From: Ciceribacter thiooxidans
GTDB lineage: Bacteria > Pseudomonadota > Alphaproteobacteria > Rhizobiales > Rhizobiaceae
Direction of reading: 5' to 3'
Assembly (NCBI RefSeq): GCF_014126615.1
Contig: NZ_CP059896.1
Location: 2,862,501 to 2,926,500 of the forward strand
Length of the DNA stretch: 64,000 nucleotides
Part shown: one piece after another, positions 1 through 8,707 of the stretch
How the letters are laid out: each line of letters starts with the position of its first letter
How positions within the stretch are numbered: position 1 is the first letter of the stretch
The notes under the pieces: model-generated
What the model was told of the DNA's origin: nothing
The model's input: the letters and a program-made list of their open reading frames with translations, nothing else
Databases searched by the model: none
Program-made: the position numbers and the translations under genes

Positions 1-150
1 GAGATCTGCCGCGATGGGAGTGAGGAGGCTCGCCGGCAGGAATTCGGCGGTCACCAGGCTGAAAACACCGATCGTCATGGAAGCGACCGCCGACCAGGCC
101 GGCACTTGCCGCCCGCCTGCACCGCGGTCGTGATTGGTCGTGGAAGTCAT
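1..150 (-). CDS. MFS transporter, N-terminal fragment (cut by window edge)
   Basis: Only the first 50 residues are in the window; the rest lies to the left of position 1. The visible part is a short polar N-terminus followed by a hydrophobic helix (about residues 19-42) with the series MTIGVFSLVTAEFLPASLL. That is typical of the first transmembrane segment of drug/nucleoside/sugar efflux permeases of the major facilitator superfamily (DHA1 type, related to YdhP/AraJ/NepI). The start ATG (148-150) is preceded by AAGGAC at a proper distance. It is divergent from the AraC-type regulator at 236, with 85 bases between them, an arrangement common for a regulator and the efflux pump it controls. Substrate cannot be told. 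Confidence 0.75.
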   Translation of the reverse strand, partial: MTSTTNHDRGAGGRQVPAWSAVASMTIGVFSLVTAEFLPASLLTPIAADL

Positions 151-235
151 CGGTTTGTCCTTTCGCGATGGGAGGAGTTACACCGCAAGAAAGCTAGGCT
201 GGACTCTCCGGACTTTCTATGTCACATAGTCCGCT

Positions 236-1249
236 ATGCTTGATCGAAAGTCCGACAATTCAGCTCCGTCCGGCTTACTCGACACGGACCTCGTCAGCGA
301 GCTGCTGCTCGGCATGCGGCTCGTGGGCGTCGACTACCGCCGCATCGAGCTCTCGCCACCATTTGCCTATGCCTTCGGCGACGGCGACAGTCGCGCCAAA
401 TTCCTGTTCGTGGCGCGTGGGTCGATCGCGTTGCGAGCGCCGAGCGGCGTGCTGCACGAAATGAAGGCCGGTGATGCGGCGCTTCTGCCGCGTGGCGGCC
501 TTCACGTGATCGGTTCATCACCGGACGTTTCCCAACCCTGCACCGAGCTCGCCTCGCTACGGCGGGAGCCTCTCTGCTCGATGGTGAGCGACATCAGGGC
601 TTGCGATGAAAGTGCCTGCAGCGAGAAGGAGCCCGTGCTGATCTTCTCCGCCTGCATGGATTTCGATCTCGGCGGCATGCACCCTCTCGTGGCGCTGATG
701 CCCGAGGTCATGCGTGTGGGCACGATCATGGTGCGCTATCCGGAGATCCTGCCGATGCTCGAGGCGATGGCACGGGAAGTCAGCCAGGGCCGCGCCGGCT
801 ATGCGGGCATTCTCGCCCGCCTCGCAGATGTGGTCGCAGCCTCCATCGTCCGAGCATGGGTGGAATGCGGATGCGGCGACGCGACCGGCTGGATCGCCGC
901 GCTGCGCGATCCGCGTCTCGGGCGCGTGCTGGTCGCACTCCATCGCGAGCCCGGTCGCGACTGGACGCTTGCGGAACTGGCGAAGCTCATGGGCGCATCA
1001 CGCTCCGTCTTCGCCGAACGTTTCCTTGCGGTCACCGGCATGACGCCGGTGCGCTATCTCACCGAGCTGCGTATGCGGCTTGCCGCACAATGGATCAGCC
1101 GCGACCGCATGCCGATCGAAACCGCCGCCCATCGGCTGGGCTACGGTTCGCAGGCGGCCTTCTCACGGGCCTTCAAACGGGTGACCGGGCGTTCGCCCGG
1201 TGCGATCGCCGGCGAGGCGAGACAGGAGCGGACCCGCATCGCGGTGTAG
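236..1249 (+). CDS. AraC-family transcriptional regulator with cupin N-domain
   Basis: A protein of 337 aa. Residues about 15-200 look like the cupin_6-type AraC ligand-binding domain (motifs RGSIALRAPSG and GDAALLPRGGLHVIG). Residues about 225-325 hold the double helix-turn-helix: first helix pair LAKLMGASRSVFAERF, second in ETAAHRLGYGSQAAFSRAFK, ending in the classical GRSPG. These regulators bind DNA near the promoter of a neighbouring gene. The divergent MFS gene 85 bases upstream is the obvious candidate target, which is inference. The C-terminus faces the next gene tail to tail with 4 bases between stops, so the two do not share a transcript. Confidence 0.9.
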   Translation: MLDRKSDNSAPSGLLDTDLVSELLLGMRLVGVDYRRIELSPPFAYAFGDGDSRAKFLFVARGSIALRAPSGVLHEMKAGDAALLPRGGLHVIGSSPDVSQPCTELASLRREPLCSMVSDIRACDESACSEKEPVLIFSACMDFDLGGMHPLVALMPEVMRVGTIMVRYPEILPMLEAMAREVSQGRAGYAGILARLADVVAASIVRAWVECGCGDATGWIAALRDPRLGRVLVALHREPGRDWTLAELAKLMGASRSVFAERFLAVTGMTPVRYLTELRMRLAAQWISRDRMPIETAAHRLGYGSQAAFSRAFKRVTGRSPGAIAGEARQERTRIAV

Positions 1250-1253
1250 TCCC

Positions 1254-2576
1254 TCAGAGCATCGCCATGTAGCGATTGAGGTCGGCCATCCTTGGTACGA
1301 CGATCAGGGTCTTGACCTCGCCGCGCTTGAAGGCCTTCAGGAAGCGATTGTAGTCGTTGAAGACGACGCAGCCGGAGGAGTCGCCGCGCACCCTCAGGAG
1401 GTAGGTGTGGGTGAGAAAGCCGTCACGGCCGAACATCTTGGCGTCGCCGACCGGCGTCATACGGATCGCCTCGACCCCGTGAAAGCGGGACTCGCGCATG
1501 CGCAGGCTATAGACATTCGGCGGCGTAGAGCCACGGTTCTTCACGTGCACGTATTTCGGATTGTCGCGATAGGAACCGCGGCCGGAATGAGCCTCGAGCC
1601 TCTCGCCGTTCGGCATATGGACCACGCCGGCGGAGATGTCATAGACGGCAATACGGTTGCCACGGCCGGGGAGCTGCGCCTTGCGGCCGAAGATCGACGG
1701 GCGATCCTCGTCCTCCTCGATGATCGACTTCGAAGGCTTGGCATAGGTGAGGAGCGGCGACTTCGCCGGTTTGGTGTCTTGTTCGACTTCGGCCTTGGCG
1801 GCGGGCGCCGCGATCCGTGGGCGCGCAGCGGGCAGAGGCCCGTCTTCCGGCAAGCCATTGTCGATTTCCTCGCCGCCGGCAAGCACATCGCCGAAGGCAT
1901 CCTCGACCAGCGCGCTATCGACCGTCTCGTGTGCCGAGGTGGGTGCGGCATAGGCGAGCGCGGTTGCCGTACCGTTTGCGGCAGGGATCGAGCCCGTGGT
2001 GAGTTCGTCATTGGTCGCGGCGGCGGAGGCCGTCATCTGCGCCTTGGCGAGTATTGCCTGCTCCTTTTCGAGCTCGGCCGCAAGCGCAAGTCTCGCCACC
2101 CGCTCACCGTCGGCGCGAGCGAGAGCCTTCTTCAGCACGGCCAGCGCCTGCTCGTCCGGGGATACGCCGACCCGCGACCAGTCGAGACGATCGGACTTGT
2201 CGACGGAGGCAAGGCTCATCGCATCGGGAAGGACGGCGAACTCGACATCATCGGTGCCAGCAACAGCGGCAGCGATCCGCATCTTCGCCGCCTCGATGGC
2301 GGCCGGAGGCGCCGGCGGACGGGAGGTCTTGGAAGGTGTGGCAGCGGCGAGCGCGGGATCGTGGAGCATGAGGGCGAGCCCCGCTCCGGTGCCGCGCCGA
2401 TATCCGGCTTCATCGGAGCCGCCCATGGTGTGGACCGTCGCAATGACCGCCGTGGTCCAGAGCGTCGCCACCACACCGGCGCTCAGGAGTCCGGCGACGA
2501 TGAGAGACTTGCGCGACAGGCCGCCGCTTCGAAGGGCACTGTTCTGATGGCGACGCAACTTACTCGACGACGACAT
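1254..2576 (-). CDS. DUF2778 (Tlde1-like) L,D-transpeptidase domain protein, membrane-anchored
   Basis: 440 aa from the ATG at 2574-2576; a TTG at 2600 would add eight residues. A cytoplasmic basic N-terminus and one membrane helix (about residues 24-48) are followed by a long Ala/Pro-rich low-complexity periplasmic spacer. The C-terminal domain (last ~110 aa) contains SRFHGVEAIRM and then GDSSGCVVFND. A His followed by an S-x-G-C box is the signature of L,D-transpeptidase-like enzymes of the DUF2778 group, whose Cys attacks peptidoglycan stem peptides. The family includes type VI effector toxins (Tlde1), but no T6SS gene or immunity gene is nearby. A cell-envelope housekeeping role is therefore more likely, by inference. 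Substrate is unknown. Confidence 0.7.
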   Translation of the reverse strand: MSSSSKLRRHQNSALRSGGLSRKSLIVAGLLSAGVVATLWTTAVIATVHTMGGSDEAGYRRGTGAGLALMLHDPALAAATPSKTSRPPAPPAAIEAAKMRIAAAVAGTDDVEFAVLPDAMSLASVDKSDRLDWSRVGVSPDEQALAVLKKALARADGERVARLALAAELEKEQAILAKAQMTASAAATNDELTTGSIPAANGTATALAYAAPTSAHETVDSALVEDAFGDVLAGGEEIDNGLPEDGPLPAARPRIAAPAAKAEVEQDTKPAKSPLLTYAKPSKSIIEEDEDRPSIFGRKAQLPGRGNRIAVYDISAGVVHMPNGERLEAHSGRGSYRDNPKYVHVKNRGSTPPNVYSLRMRESRFHGVEAIRMTPVGDAKMFGRDGFLTHTYLLRVRGDSSGCVVFNDYNRFLKAFKRGEVKTLIVVPRMADLNRYMAML

Positions 2577-2783
2577 ACTCTTACTCGCTACCGGACACAA
2601 AACTCATCCGCCGCTCCTGCCCAGCAACTTTGCCGAATTGATGATCCGGTTGTGGCCAAAGGGGGGCAGCGCCTTTCGGACAAGCTAAACTATGAAGAAA
2701 GTTGGTAACCAAGAGGTTTACGCGCCGAGAAGAAGTGTGTCGCAGCTCAGAAACCGGGCTCGGGCGTGCCAAGCCCAGAAAGC

Positions 2784-2811
2784 GGAAGGCCGTGCACAGG
2801 CACGGCCTTCC
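2784..2811 (-). terminator. Strong hairpin, probable (bidirectional) terminator of the PilZ-like gene
   Basis: A perfect 12-bp inverted repeat, GGAAGGCCGTGC / GCACGGCCTTCC, with the loop ACAG. It lies 36 bases past the stop of the minus-strand gene ending at 2847. On the plus strand it is followed by AATTGTTT; on the minus strand by GCTTTC. The U-tract is poor in the minus direction, so the orientation is uncertain. Confidence 0.65.
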
Positions 2812-2846
2812 AATTGTTTACGATCACATCGAAGCGACCTGGAACT

Positions 2847-3254
2847 TTACCAGGAACGTATGTCGAGCACCTTGTCTCGATGGGCCGGATGAGTCGAGAA
2901 GACGAAGATCCGGTCGAGCTCCTTCTCTGACAACAGACGGAGGAAACGGACCTCGATCGTATTGTTGACGAAGACCTTCATCAGGACACAGCCGATCTTT
3001 GAAATCCGCGCATCGGGGATATCGAGGTAAAACTGCTGCGGCAGCGTGTACTGAGTCAGCAGGCCGAGGATAGCGCTGCTTCGGGAAATCCGGATGACGT
3101 CGCAGCGCCGCGCCGCCATGTGCATGACGCCCTTTTCGGTATACTCGATGCGCGCGGCATTGCGGGTGTCTTCCATGCGGAACCGCCCTTCGCGGTCGTA
3201 CATGAAGGATTCTTCCCGTTGCAGGTAATTCACGCCACCCGAAAAGCTTCCCAT
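2847..3254 (-). CDS. Small PilZ-like domain protein
   Basis: 135 aa, ATG with a strong AAGGGGAA ribosome site. The N-terminal third is rich in Arg (REGRFRMEDTRNAARIEY), as in the arginine loop of PilZ domains. A beta-rich body follows (CDVIRISRSSAILG, QFYLDIPDARISKIGC) and ends in IEVRFLRL. This resembles the short stand-alone PilZ-like proteins abundant in rhizobia, which bind cyclic-di-GMP when the RxxxR and D/NxSxxG motifs are intact. Here the second motif is not canonical, so binding is doubtful. No signal peptide or membrane segment is present. It is transcribed alone, between the agl operon (ends 3387) and a terminator at 2784. Function not known. Confidence 0.6.
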   Translation of the reverse strand: MGSFSGGVNYLQREESFMYDREGRFRMEDTRNAARIEYTEKGVMHMAARRCDVIRISRSSAILGLLTQYTLPQQFYLDIPDARISKIGCVLMKVFVNNTIEVRFLRLLSEKELDRIFVFSTHPAHRDKVLDIRSW

Positions 3255-3386
3255 CTCGGTTCCCCTTCACATGTCTGAAGGAAAAATAGCTCTTCTAGGT
3301 TTAACAGAACGTGACGTGGCAAAGGCTCGGCGGTGGGTTCCGTCCCGGTTCTGCATCATGGCAAACGAGAGGTTAACGTCGCGTGG

Positions 3387-4478
3387 TCAACCCTTGTAGT
3401 AGCTGTGCCCGCTCTCGTCGAAGAGATGCAGTTTCGGCCGGTCTGCGGCGAACCGAAGCGTAGCGCCCTTCGTGATATCGACGACGCCGGGCAGCTTGAC
3501 CGTGATCGGTTCATCCTCCACCGGACCATCGACGTAGAGCAGCGTGACTTCGCCGAGCGCCTCGACGAGACTCACCCTGCCCTCGAAAAGCTGGGCCTCG
3601 CCGTCCGCGACGCTGAGGTCCTCGGGCCTGACGCCGAAGCTCGCCTTCTTCCCCTTGTCGGCGGCCGGCGTCTCGATGTCGACCGAAACCATACTGCCGT
3701 CCTTGAGCGCGATCGTCGTCGTCTTGCCAGTTTCCACGATCGTTGCCGGCATGATGTTCATGGCCGGCGAGCCAATGAACCGCGCGACGAAGAGATTGGC
3801 CGGGTGCTCGTAAAGCTCGAGCGGCGCACCGACCTGCTCGATGCGGCCCGCCGACAACACGACGATGCGGTCGGCAAGCGTCATTGCCTCGACCTGGTCG
3901 TGGGTGACGTAGATCATCGTGGTATCCGGCATGCTCTCGTTGAGCTTGGCGATCTCGATGCGGGTCGCCACGCGCAGTGCCGCGTCGAGGTTCGAGAGCG
4001 GCTCGTCGAAGAGGAAGACCTTGGGATCGCGGCAGATCGCGCGGCCGATTGCGACACGCTGGCGCTGGCCGCCGGAGAGTGCCTTCGGCAGCCGGTCGAG
4101 ATAAGGACCGAGTTGCAGGATATCGGCGGCAGACCGCACCCGCTTGTCGATCTCGTCGCGAGGCAGGCCCGCGATCCGCATGCCGAAGGCCATGTTGTCG
4201 TAGACCGTCATGTGGGGGTAGAGCGCATAGGACTGGAAGACCATTGCGATGCCCCGCTTCGATGGCGGGACGTCGTTTACGACCTCGCCGTCGATGACGA
4301 GTTCACCGGACGTCACCTCCTCGAGCCCGGCGATCATGCGCAACAAGGTCGACTTGCCGCATCCCGACGGACCGACGAAGACGATGAACTCGCCCTGCTC
4401 GATCTCCAGGTCGATGCCGTGCAGGACCTTGACCTGTCCGTAGTTCTTGCGGATATCCTTCAGTACGAGGCCTGCCAT
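3387..4478 (-). CDS. aglK: Alpha-glucoside ABC transporter ATP-binding protein
   Basis: 363 aa, the energising subunit of a sugar ABC importer (MalK/UgpC class). Walker A is GPSGCGKST (about residues 37-45), the ABC signature is LSGGQRQRVAIGRAI, Walker B is VFLFDEPLSNLD, and the switch His is in YVTHDQVEA. The C-terminal ~120 aa form the OB-fold regulatory domain of CUT1 transporters. It is the last gene of aglEFGAK and follows aglA by 18 bases with a GAGGGGGAG ribosome site. It should couple ATP hydrolysis to transport of sucrose, maltose, trehalose or similar alpha-glucosides through AglF/AglG. Identification rests on the family motifs plus the operon order known from S. meliloti. Confidence 0.93.
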   Translation of the reverse strand: MAGLVLKDIRKNYGQVKVLHGIDLEIEQGEFIVFVGPSGCGKSTLLRMIAGLEEVTSGELVIDGEVVNDVPPSKRGIAMVFQSYALYPHMTVYDNMAFGMRIAGLPRDEIDKRVRSAADILQLGPYLDRLPKALSGGQRQRVAIGRAICRDPKVFLFDEPLSNLDAALRVATRIEIAKLNESMPDTTMIYVTHDQVEAMTLADRIVVLSAGRIEQVGAPLELYEHPANLFVARFIGSPAMNIMPATIVETGKTTTIALKDGSMVSVDIETPAADKGKKASFGVRPEDLSVADGEAQLFEGRVSLVEALGEVTLLYVDGPVEDEPITVKLPGVVDITKGATLRFAADRPKLHLFDESGHSYYKG

Positions 4479-4496
4479 GAACTCCCCCTCTCTCGG

Positions 4497-6152
4497 TCAG
4501 CTGCGACGCGCGAAGAACGCGCCCCAAGCCGGAAGCTTGATATTGCCATCGATGACTTCGGCTGCGAAGCCGTGCCCTTCGAGCGCCGTCCAATCGCCGG
4601 ACGGCAGCGGCAGTGCCGCCGCCTCCGGACTCATGTTGAACGCACAGAGGACGGTTTCGTCGCCGAAAATGCGGCTGTAGGCGAGCGCCGTCTCGCCGAT
4701 CGTATGAAACTCGACCGCGCCCTTGACGAGTGCCGGGTGCCCGCGGCGGAACGCAAGGAAGCGGCGGTACTGCTCGAGCACGGAATCCTCCCGGCCCTCC
4801 TGCACGCTCACCGCATTCAGAACATGCTCGACGGGGATCGGCAGCCAGGTCCTGGCAGCGGTGGAGAAACCCGCCTGGGCCGCGAGATTGTCCCAGACCA
4901 TCGGTGTGCGGCAGCCGTCACGGCCCTTGAATTCCGGCCAGAACTCGATGCCGTAAGGATCCTGCAGGTCCTCGAAGGCAATGTCGGCCTCGGTGAGTCC
5001 TAGTTCCTCGCCCTGATAGATGCAAACCGAACCGCGTTGGGTCATCAGGATGGCAGCCATCAACTTGGCGAACGCGGTGCGGTCGGCAACGTCGGCACCC
5101 CAACGGCTCACGTGACGCACGACGTCGTGGTTGGAAAAGGCCCAGCAAGCCCAACCTTCCGGCGCGGCAAGCGCGAAGGCTCTCTGGGTCTCGGCGATCA
5201 CCTTCGGCGTCAGCGGCTCGGGCGCCAGGAACTCGAAGGCGTAGCACATCTGCATCTTGTCGTTGCCCGAGGTGTACTGGCCGACGATCTCCAGCCCGTA
5301 CTGGCTGTCACCCACCTCGCCGACGGCGGCGATCGCAGGATACTCCTCGAGCAGCGCACGAAAACGCCTCAGGAATTCGAGGTTTTCCGGCTGGTTCTTG
5401 TCGTAGAGATGATCCTGGAAATTGTAAGGATTGACCGCCGGCGCGGTGGAGGCGTTGCGCCGCTCCGGGGCGAGCGGTGGATTGTCGCGCAGAAGCTTGT
5501 CGTGAAAATAGAAATTGATCGTGTCGAGGCGAAAGCCGTCGACGCCCCGCTGTAGCCAGAAACGGGTGGCATCGAGCACCGCGTCCTGGACCTGCGGGTT
5601 GTGCATGTTGAGGTCCGGCTGCGAAGTCAGGAAGTTGTGCATGTAATATTGCATGCGGGTCGGGTCCCACTGCCAGGCGGACCCGCCGAAGATCGACAGC
5701 CAATTGTTCGGAGGTGTGCCGTCCGGCTTCGGATCCGACCACACGTACCAGTCTGATCTCGCATTGATGCGACTGGAACGGCTTTCGACGAACCACGGAT
5801 GCTTGTCGGACGTGTGCGAGATGACGAGGTCGATCATGACCCTGATGCCGAGGCGATGGGCCTCGGCGATCATCGCGTCGAAATCGGCCAGCGATCCGAA
5901 CATCGGATCGACGTCGGTGTAGTTCGAGACGTCGTAGCCGAAATCCTTCATCGGCGAGGTGAAGAAGGGAGAGATCCAGATGGCGTCGGCACCGAGGGCT
6001 GCGATGTGCGGCAGGCGCGCGGTGATCCCCTTGAGGTCTCCGATCCCGTCGCCGTTCGAGTCCTGGTACGAGCGCGGATAGATCTGGTAGATCACCGCGC
6101 CGCGCCACCAGTCCTTGTCGGGCGAAAGCGTCGCCTCTGTCATTACGGTCAT
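4497..6152 (-). CDS. aglA: Alpha-glucosidase, GH13
   Basis: 551 aa from the ATG at 6152, chosen because GAAGGAAG lies just upstream; an ATG at 6176 would add eight residues. It belongs to the GH13 alpha-amylase/oligo-1,6-glucosidase family. The (beta/alpha)8 barrel begins WWRGAVIYQIYPRSYQDSNG. Conserved region I is VMIDLVISHTSDKHPW, the nucleophile Asp is in DGFRLDT (about residue 210), the acid/base Glu in AVGEVGDS (about 279) and the third Asp in FSNHDVVRH (about 343). There is no signal peptide, so it should hydrolyse imported alpha-glucosides in the cytoplasm, releasing glucose. It sits between the permease aglG and the ATPase aglK, as expected for a self-contained uptake and cleavage operon. 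Confidence 0.93.
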   Translation of the reverse strand: MTVMTEATLSPDKDWWRGAVIYQIYPRSYQDSNGDGIGDLKGITARLPHIAALGADAIWISPFFTSPMKDFGYDVSNYTDVDPMFGSLADFDAMIAEAHRLGIRVMIDLVISHTSDKHPWFVESRSSRINARSDWYVWSDPKPDGTPPNNWLSIFGGSAWQWDPTRMQYYMHNFLTSQPDLNMHNPQVQDAVLDATRFWLQRGVDGFRLDTINFYFHDKLLRDNPPLAPERRNASTAPAVNPYNFQDHLYDKNQPENLEFLRRFRALLEEYPAIAAVGEVGDSQYGLEIVGQYTSGNDKMQMCYAFEFLAPEPLTPKVIAETQRAFALAAPEGWACWAFSNHDVVRHVSRWGADVADRTAFAKLMAAILMTQRGSVCIYQGEELGLTEADIAFEDLQDPYGIEFWPEFKGRDGCRTPMVWDNLAAQAGFSTAARTWLPIPVEHVLNAVSVQEGREDSVLEQYRRFLAFRRGHPALVKGAVEFHTIGETALAYSRIFGDETVLCAFNMSPEAAALPLPSGDWTALEGHGFAAEVIDGNIKLPAWGAFFARRS

Positions 6153-6191
6153 TTCTCTTCCTTCAGGATTGTACATTTCGTCCGCCGCCGC

Positions 6192-7355
6192 TCAGCCGCC
6201 CTTGACCGAGCCCGCAAGCAGACCGCGAACGAGATAGCGCTGCATCGCGAAGAAGACGGCCAGCGGCACAGCCATGGAAACGAAGGCGGCCGTCGCCAGG
6301 ATTTCCCAGTTGCCGCCGCGGGTCCCGAGAAGCTCGACGATCTGGTTGGTCATCACGGTGGTCTCTCCGGTGGCATCGATCAGGAAAACCTTGGCCACCA
6401 GGAGATCGTTCCAGGTCCACAGGAACTGGAAGATTGCGAAGGATGCGAGCGCGGGAAATGAAAGCGGCAATATGATGCGCGTGAAGATCTGGAAATCGGT
6501 GGCGCCGTCCACTTTCGCGCATTCGATGATGTCGCGCGGCAGGCCGACCATGTAGTTGCGGAGCAGGTAGATCGCCAGCGGCAAGCCGAACCCGGTATGG
6601 GCGAGCCAGACGCCGAGATAGCCCTTGCCGATACCGATGGCGAGATGCAGCCGGAGGAGCGGGATCAGCGCGAGTTGCAGCGGAACGACGAGCAGCGCGA
6701 CGACGGCGGCGATCAGCAGTGCGCGGCCCGGAAACTCCATCCAAGCGAGCGCATAGGCCGCGAAGGCGGCAATCAGGATCGGGATGATCGTGGCCGGTAT
6801 CGTGACCGTCAGCGTGTTGAAGAAGGCATTGGCCATCGAGTCCGTCGTCGACCCGGAAAGCAGGACATGCCGATAGTTATCCAGCGTAAACTTCGGCGGC
6901 ACGGTCGCGGTCACGAACAGGCGCGGACCACGGCTGCCGGTGAATTCGACGCTGCTCTCGACACGGTAGTCACCGTTAGCCTGAAGCGTGACGCGGCCGT
7001 TCTCGCCGAGATCGGCGGTTTCGCCCGGCACGTACTGGCTGATGGCGCGCGACGACGTTCCCCAAGCGGAAATGTTCATCTCGGCGGATGCTTTGTTGTC
7101 CGCGAGAATATTGCCAGAAAGGACGTAGAGGCTACCTTCCTGCTTCTGCGCGGAGGGTGCGGCGGTGCGCAAGACGAGGTTCTGCTCTTGGGGAAACAGG
7201 GAACTCCACCAGCCGCTGCTCGCGATCTGGTCCGCGGTGCGAAAGGACGAGATGAAAAGGCCCGCCGTCGGCAGCAACCAGAGCACGACGAGAACGAGAA
7301 CCGAAATGTGGACCGCCCATACGAGGCCGGATTTCTTTCCTGCAACCGATGCCAT
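6192..7355 (-). CDS. aglG: Alpha-glucoside ABC permease, MalG type
   Basis: 387 aa inner-membrane permease of the binding-protein-dependent type. The first helix is at about residues 14-34. The C-terminal half carries five more helices and the cytoplasmic EAA loop (here ECAKVDGATDFQIFTRIILPLSFP) that docks on AglK. It is about 90-100 residues longer than typical MalG-type subunits. The excess is a periplasmic insertion between helices 1 and 2 (about residues 50-150), rich in beta-like segments. It follows aglF by 15 bases. It pairs with AglF to form the channel for alpha-glucosides delivered by AglE. Confidence 0.9.
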   Translation of the reverse strand: MASVAGKKSGLVWAVHISVLVLVVLWLLPTAGLFISSFRTADQIASSGWWSSLFPQEQNLVLRTAAPSAQKQEGSLYVLSGNILADNKASAEMNISAWGTSSRAISQYVPGETADLGENGRVTLQANGDYRVESSVEFTGSRGPRLFVTATVPPKFTLDNYRHVLLSGSTTDSMANAFFNTLTVTIPATIIPILIAAFAAYALAWMEFPGRALLIAAVVALLVVPLQLALIPLLRLHLAIGIGKGYLGVWLAHTGFGLPLAIYLLRNYMVGLPRDIIECAKVDGATDFQIFTRIILPLSFPALASFAIFQFLWTWNDLLVAKVFLIDATGETTVMTNQIVELLGTRGGNWEILATAAFVSMAVPLAVFFAMQRYLVRGLLAGSVKGG

Positions 7356-7370
7356 TGTTCCAGCCCCCGC

Positions 7371-8612
7371 TCAGCGCATTTCTTTGCGCGCGTTGTAGAC
7401 GTTCCAGACCAGGATCGGCAGCACCAGCAGCATGATGACGATGGCGCTCGCCGAGCCGACGCCCCAGTCATTGGCGCGGAACAGCTTGTCGTACATGTAA
7501 TTGGCGAGAACCTGCGTCTGCCACTGGCCGTTGGTCATGGCATAGACGATGTCGAAGATCTTGAGGACGACGAGCGTGATCGTGGTCCAGACGACGACCA
7601 CCGTACCCATGATCTGCGGCACCTTGATCTTGAAGAAGATCTCGAAATCATTGGCGCCGTCGATGACGGCGGCCTCAACCGTCTCTTCCGGTATCCCGCG
7701 GAGTGCGGCCGAGAGGATCACCATGGCGAATCCTGTCTGGATCCAGATGAGCACCACCATCAGGAAGAAGTTGTTCCAGAACGGAATGGTGAGCCAGGTC
7801 TGGGGCTGTCCATAGGGGAAGTCGTAGACAAAGAGCGAATAGACGGAGCGAAGCGAAAGATAGCAAAGCCAGGCGCCCGCGACGGTGATGGCGATGCGCA
7901 CCGGCACGCCCCACCACGAGCTTCCGCCATGATAGCCCACGCCCCATACCAGCGGCCGAAGCGCCTGATAGATTCCGTAGATCACGAAGACTGCGAAGGC
8001 GAGCAGGATCAGCACCGGCAGAAGACGCAGCACGAGGAGGGATCCCCAGCCGCCGTCGAAAGAGAGCCAGATCGCATTGAGAATACCGATCTGTTCCTGT
8101 CCCGCAGGCCGCGTATCGTAGACCAGCTTGAAGATGACCGAAGCGCCGACGAAGGAAATCGCCATCGGCATGAAGATCAGCGACTTCGCCAGACTACCCC
8201 ACGAAATGCGGTCGGTGAGTTGGGCGGCAAGCAGGCCAAAGGCGGTGGATGCCGCCGGCACCACGATCAGCCAGAGCATGTTGTTGCTGATTGCCTCCCA
8301 GAACTTGGGCTCGTTCGCCATCCGCTCGTAATTGGCGAACCCCACGAAGGCGCCGCCGGCGCTGCGATCGGTGAGCGAGAGCCACAAGGTCGCGAAGACG
8401 GGATAGGCGAGATAGAGGCCGAGCGCGAAGAGCGCGGGAAACAGGAAGAGCCACGGCCGGACCATGTTGGCCCGGTTGATGTTGCGCCCGGCCTTTGGGC
8501 CGGAGGCGGGGAACAGAACACGGTCGAGGAAAACGTTCGACAGGTAGAAATAGGAGACACAGCCACCGACACCGATGACGATCGTTATCAAAGCCTGCAA
8601 TGCTGGATGCAT
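7371..8612 (-). CDS. aglF: Alpha-glucoside ABC permease, MalF type
   Basis: 413 aa from the ATG at 8612, which has a very strong GGGGGAGGA ribosome site; a GTG at 8663 is an unlikely alternative. The EAA loop is EAAVIDGANDFEIFFKIKVPQIMG. An extra N-terminal hydrophobic helix (about residues 5-25) precedes the first canonical one (RPWLFLFPALFALGLYLAYPVF). A second insertion with two hydrophobic stretches lies around residues 150-210. It forms the membrane pore with AglG and lies between the binding protein gene aglE and aglG. The start overlaps no neighbour; aglE ends 95 bases upstream. Confidence 0.9.
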   Translation of the reverse strand: MHPALQALITIVIGVGGCVSYFYLSNVFLDRVLFPASGPKAGRNINRANMVRPWLFLFPALFALGLYLAYPVFATLWLSLTDRSAGGAFVGFANYERMANEPKFWEAISNNMLWLIVVPAASTAFGLLAAQLTDRISWGSLAKSLIFMPMAISFVGASVIFKLVYDTRPAGQEQIGILNAIWLSFDGGWGSLLVLRLLPVLILLAFAVFVIYGIYQALRPLVWGVGYHGGSSWWGVPVRIAITVAGAWLCYLSLRSVYSLFVYDFPYGQPQTWLTIPFWNNFFLMVVLIWIQTGFAMVILSAALRGIPEETVEAAVIDGANDFEIFFKIKVPQIMGTVVVVWTTITLVVLKIFDIVYAMTNGQWQTQVLANYMYDKLFRANDWGVGSASAIVIMLLVLPILVWNVYNARKEMR

Positions 8613-8707
8613 GATGTCCTCCCCCGGCGCGTGCCATCCGGCTGTCCAGATCGTCCGGGACACTGATCCCCGGACGATCCGTCAGCGGCATTCTTGCGTG
8701 TACAAGC

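Noticed and set aside
1200..2708. 502-residue plus-strand frame opposite the DUF2778 gene
   Set aside because: It is the antisense shadow of a GC-rich gene: low-complexity Arg/Gly/Asp composition, no family features, and it overlaps the end of the AraC gene.
3333..5003. 556-residue plus-strand frame opposite aglK and aglA
   Set aside because: Antisense frame of two clear genes with intact catalytic motifs; the translated product is Asp/Arg/Leu-rich and resembles no family.
6597..8666. 689-residue plus-strand frame opposite aglG and aglF
   Set aside because: Shadow of two permease genes; extremely Asp/Glu/Arg/His-rich, typical of antisense reading of hydrophobic helices.
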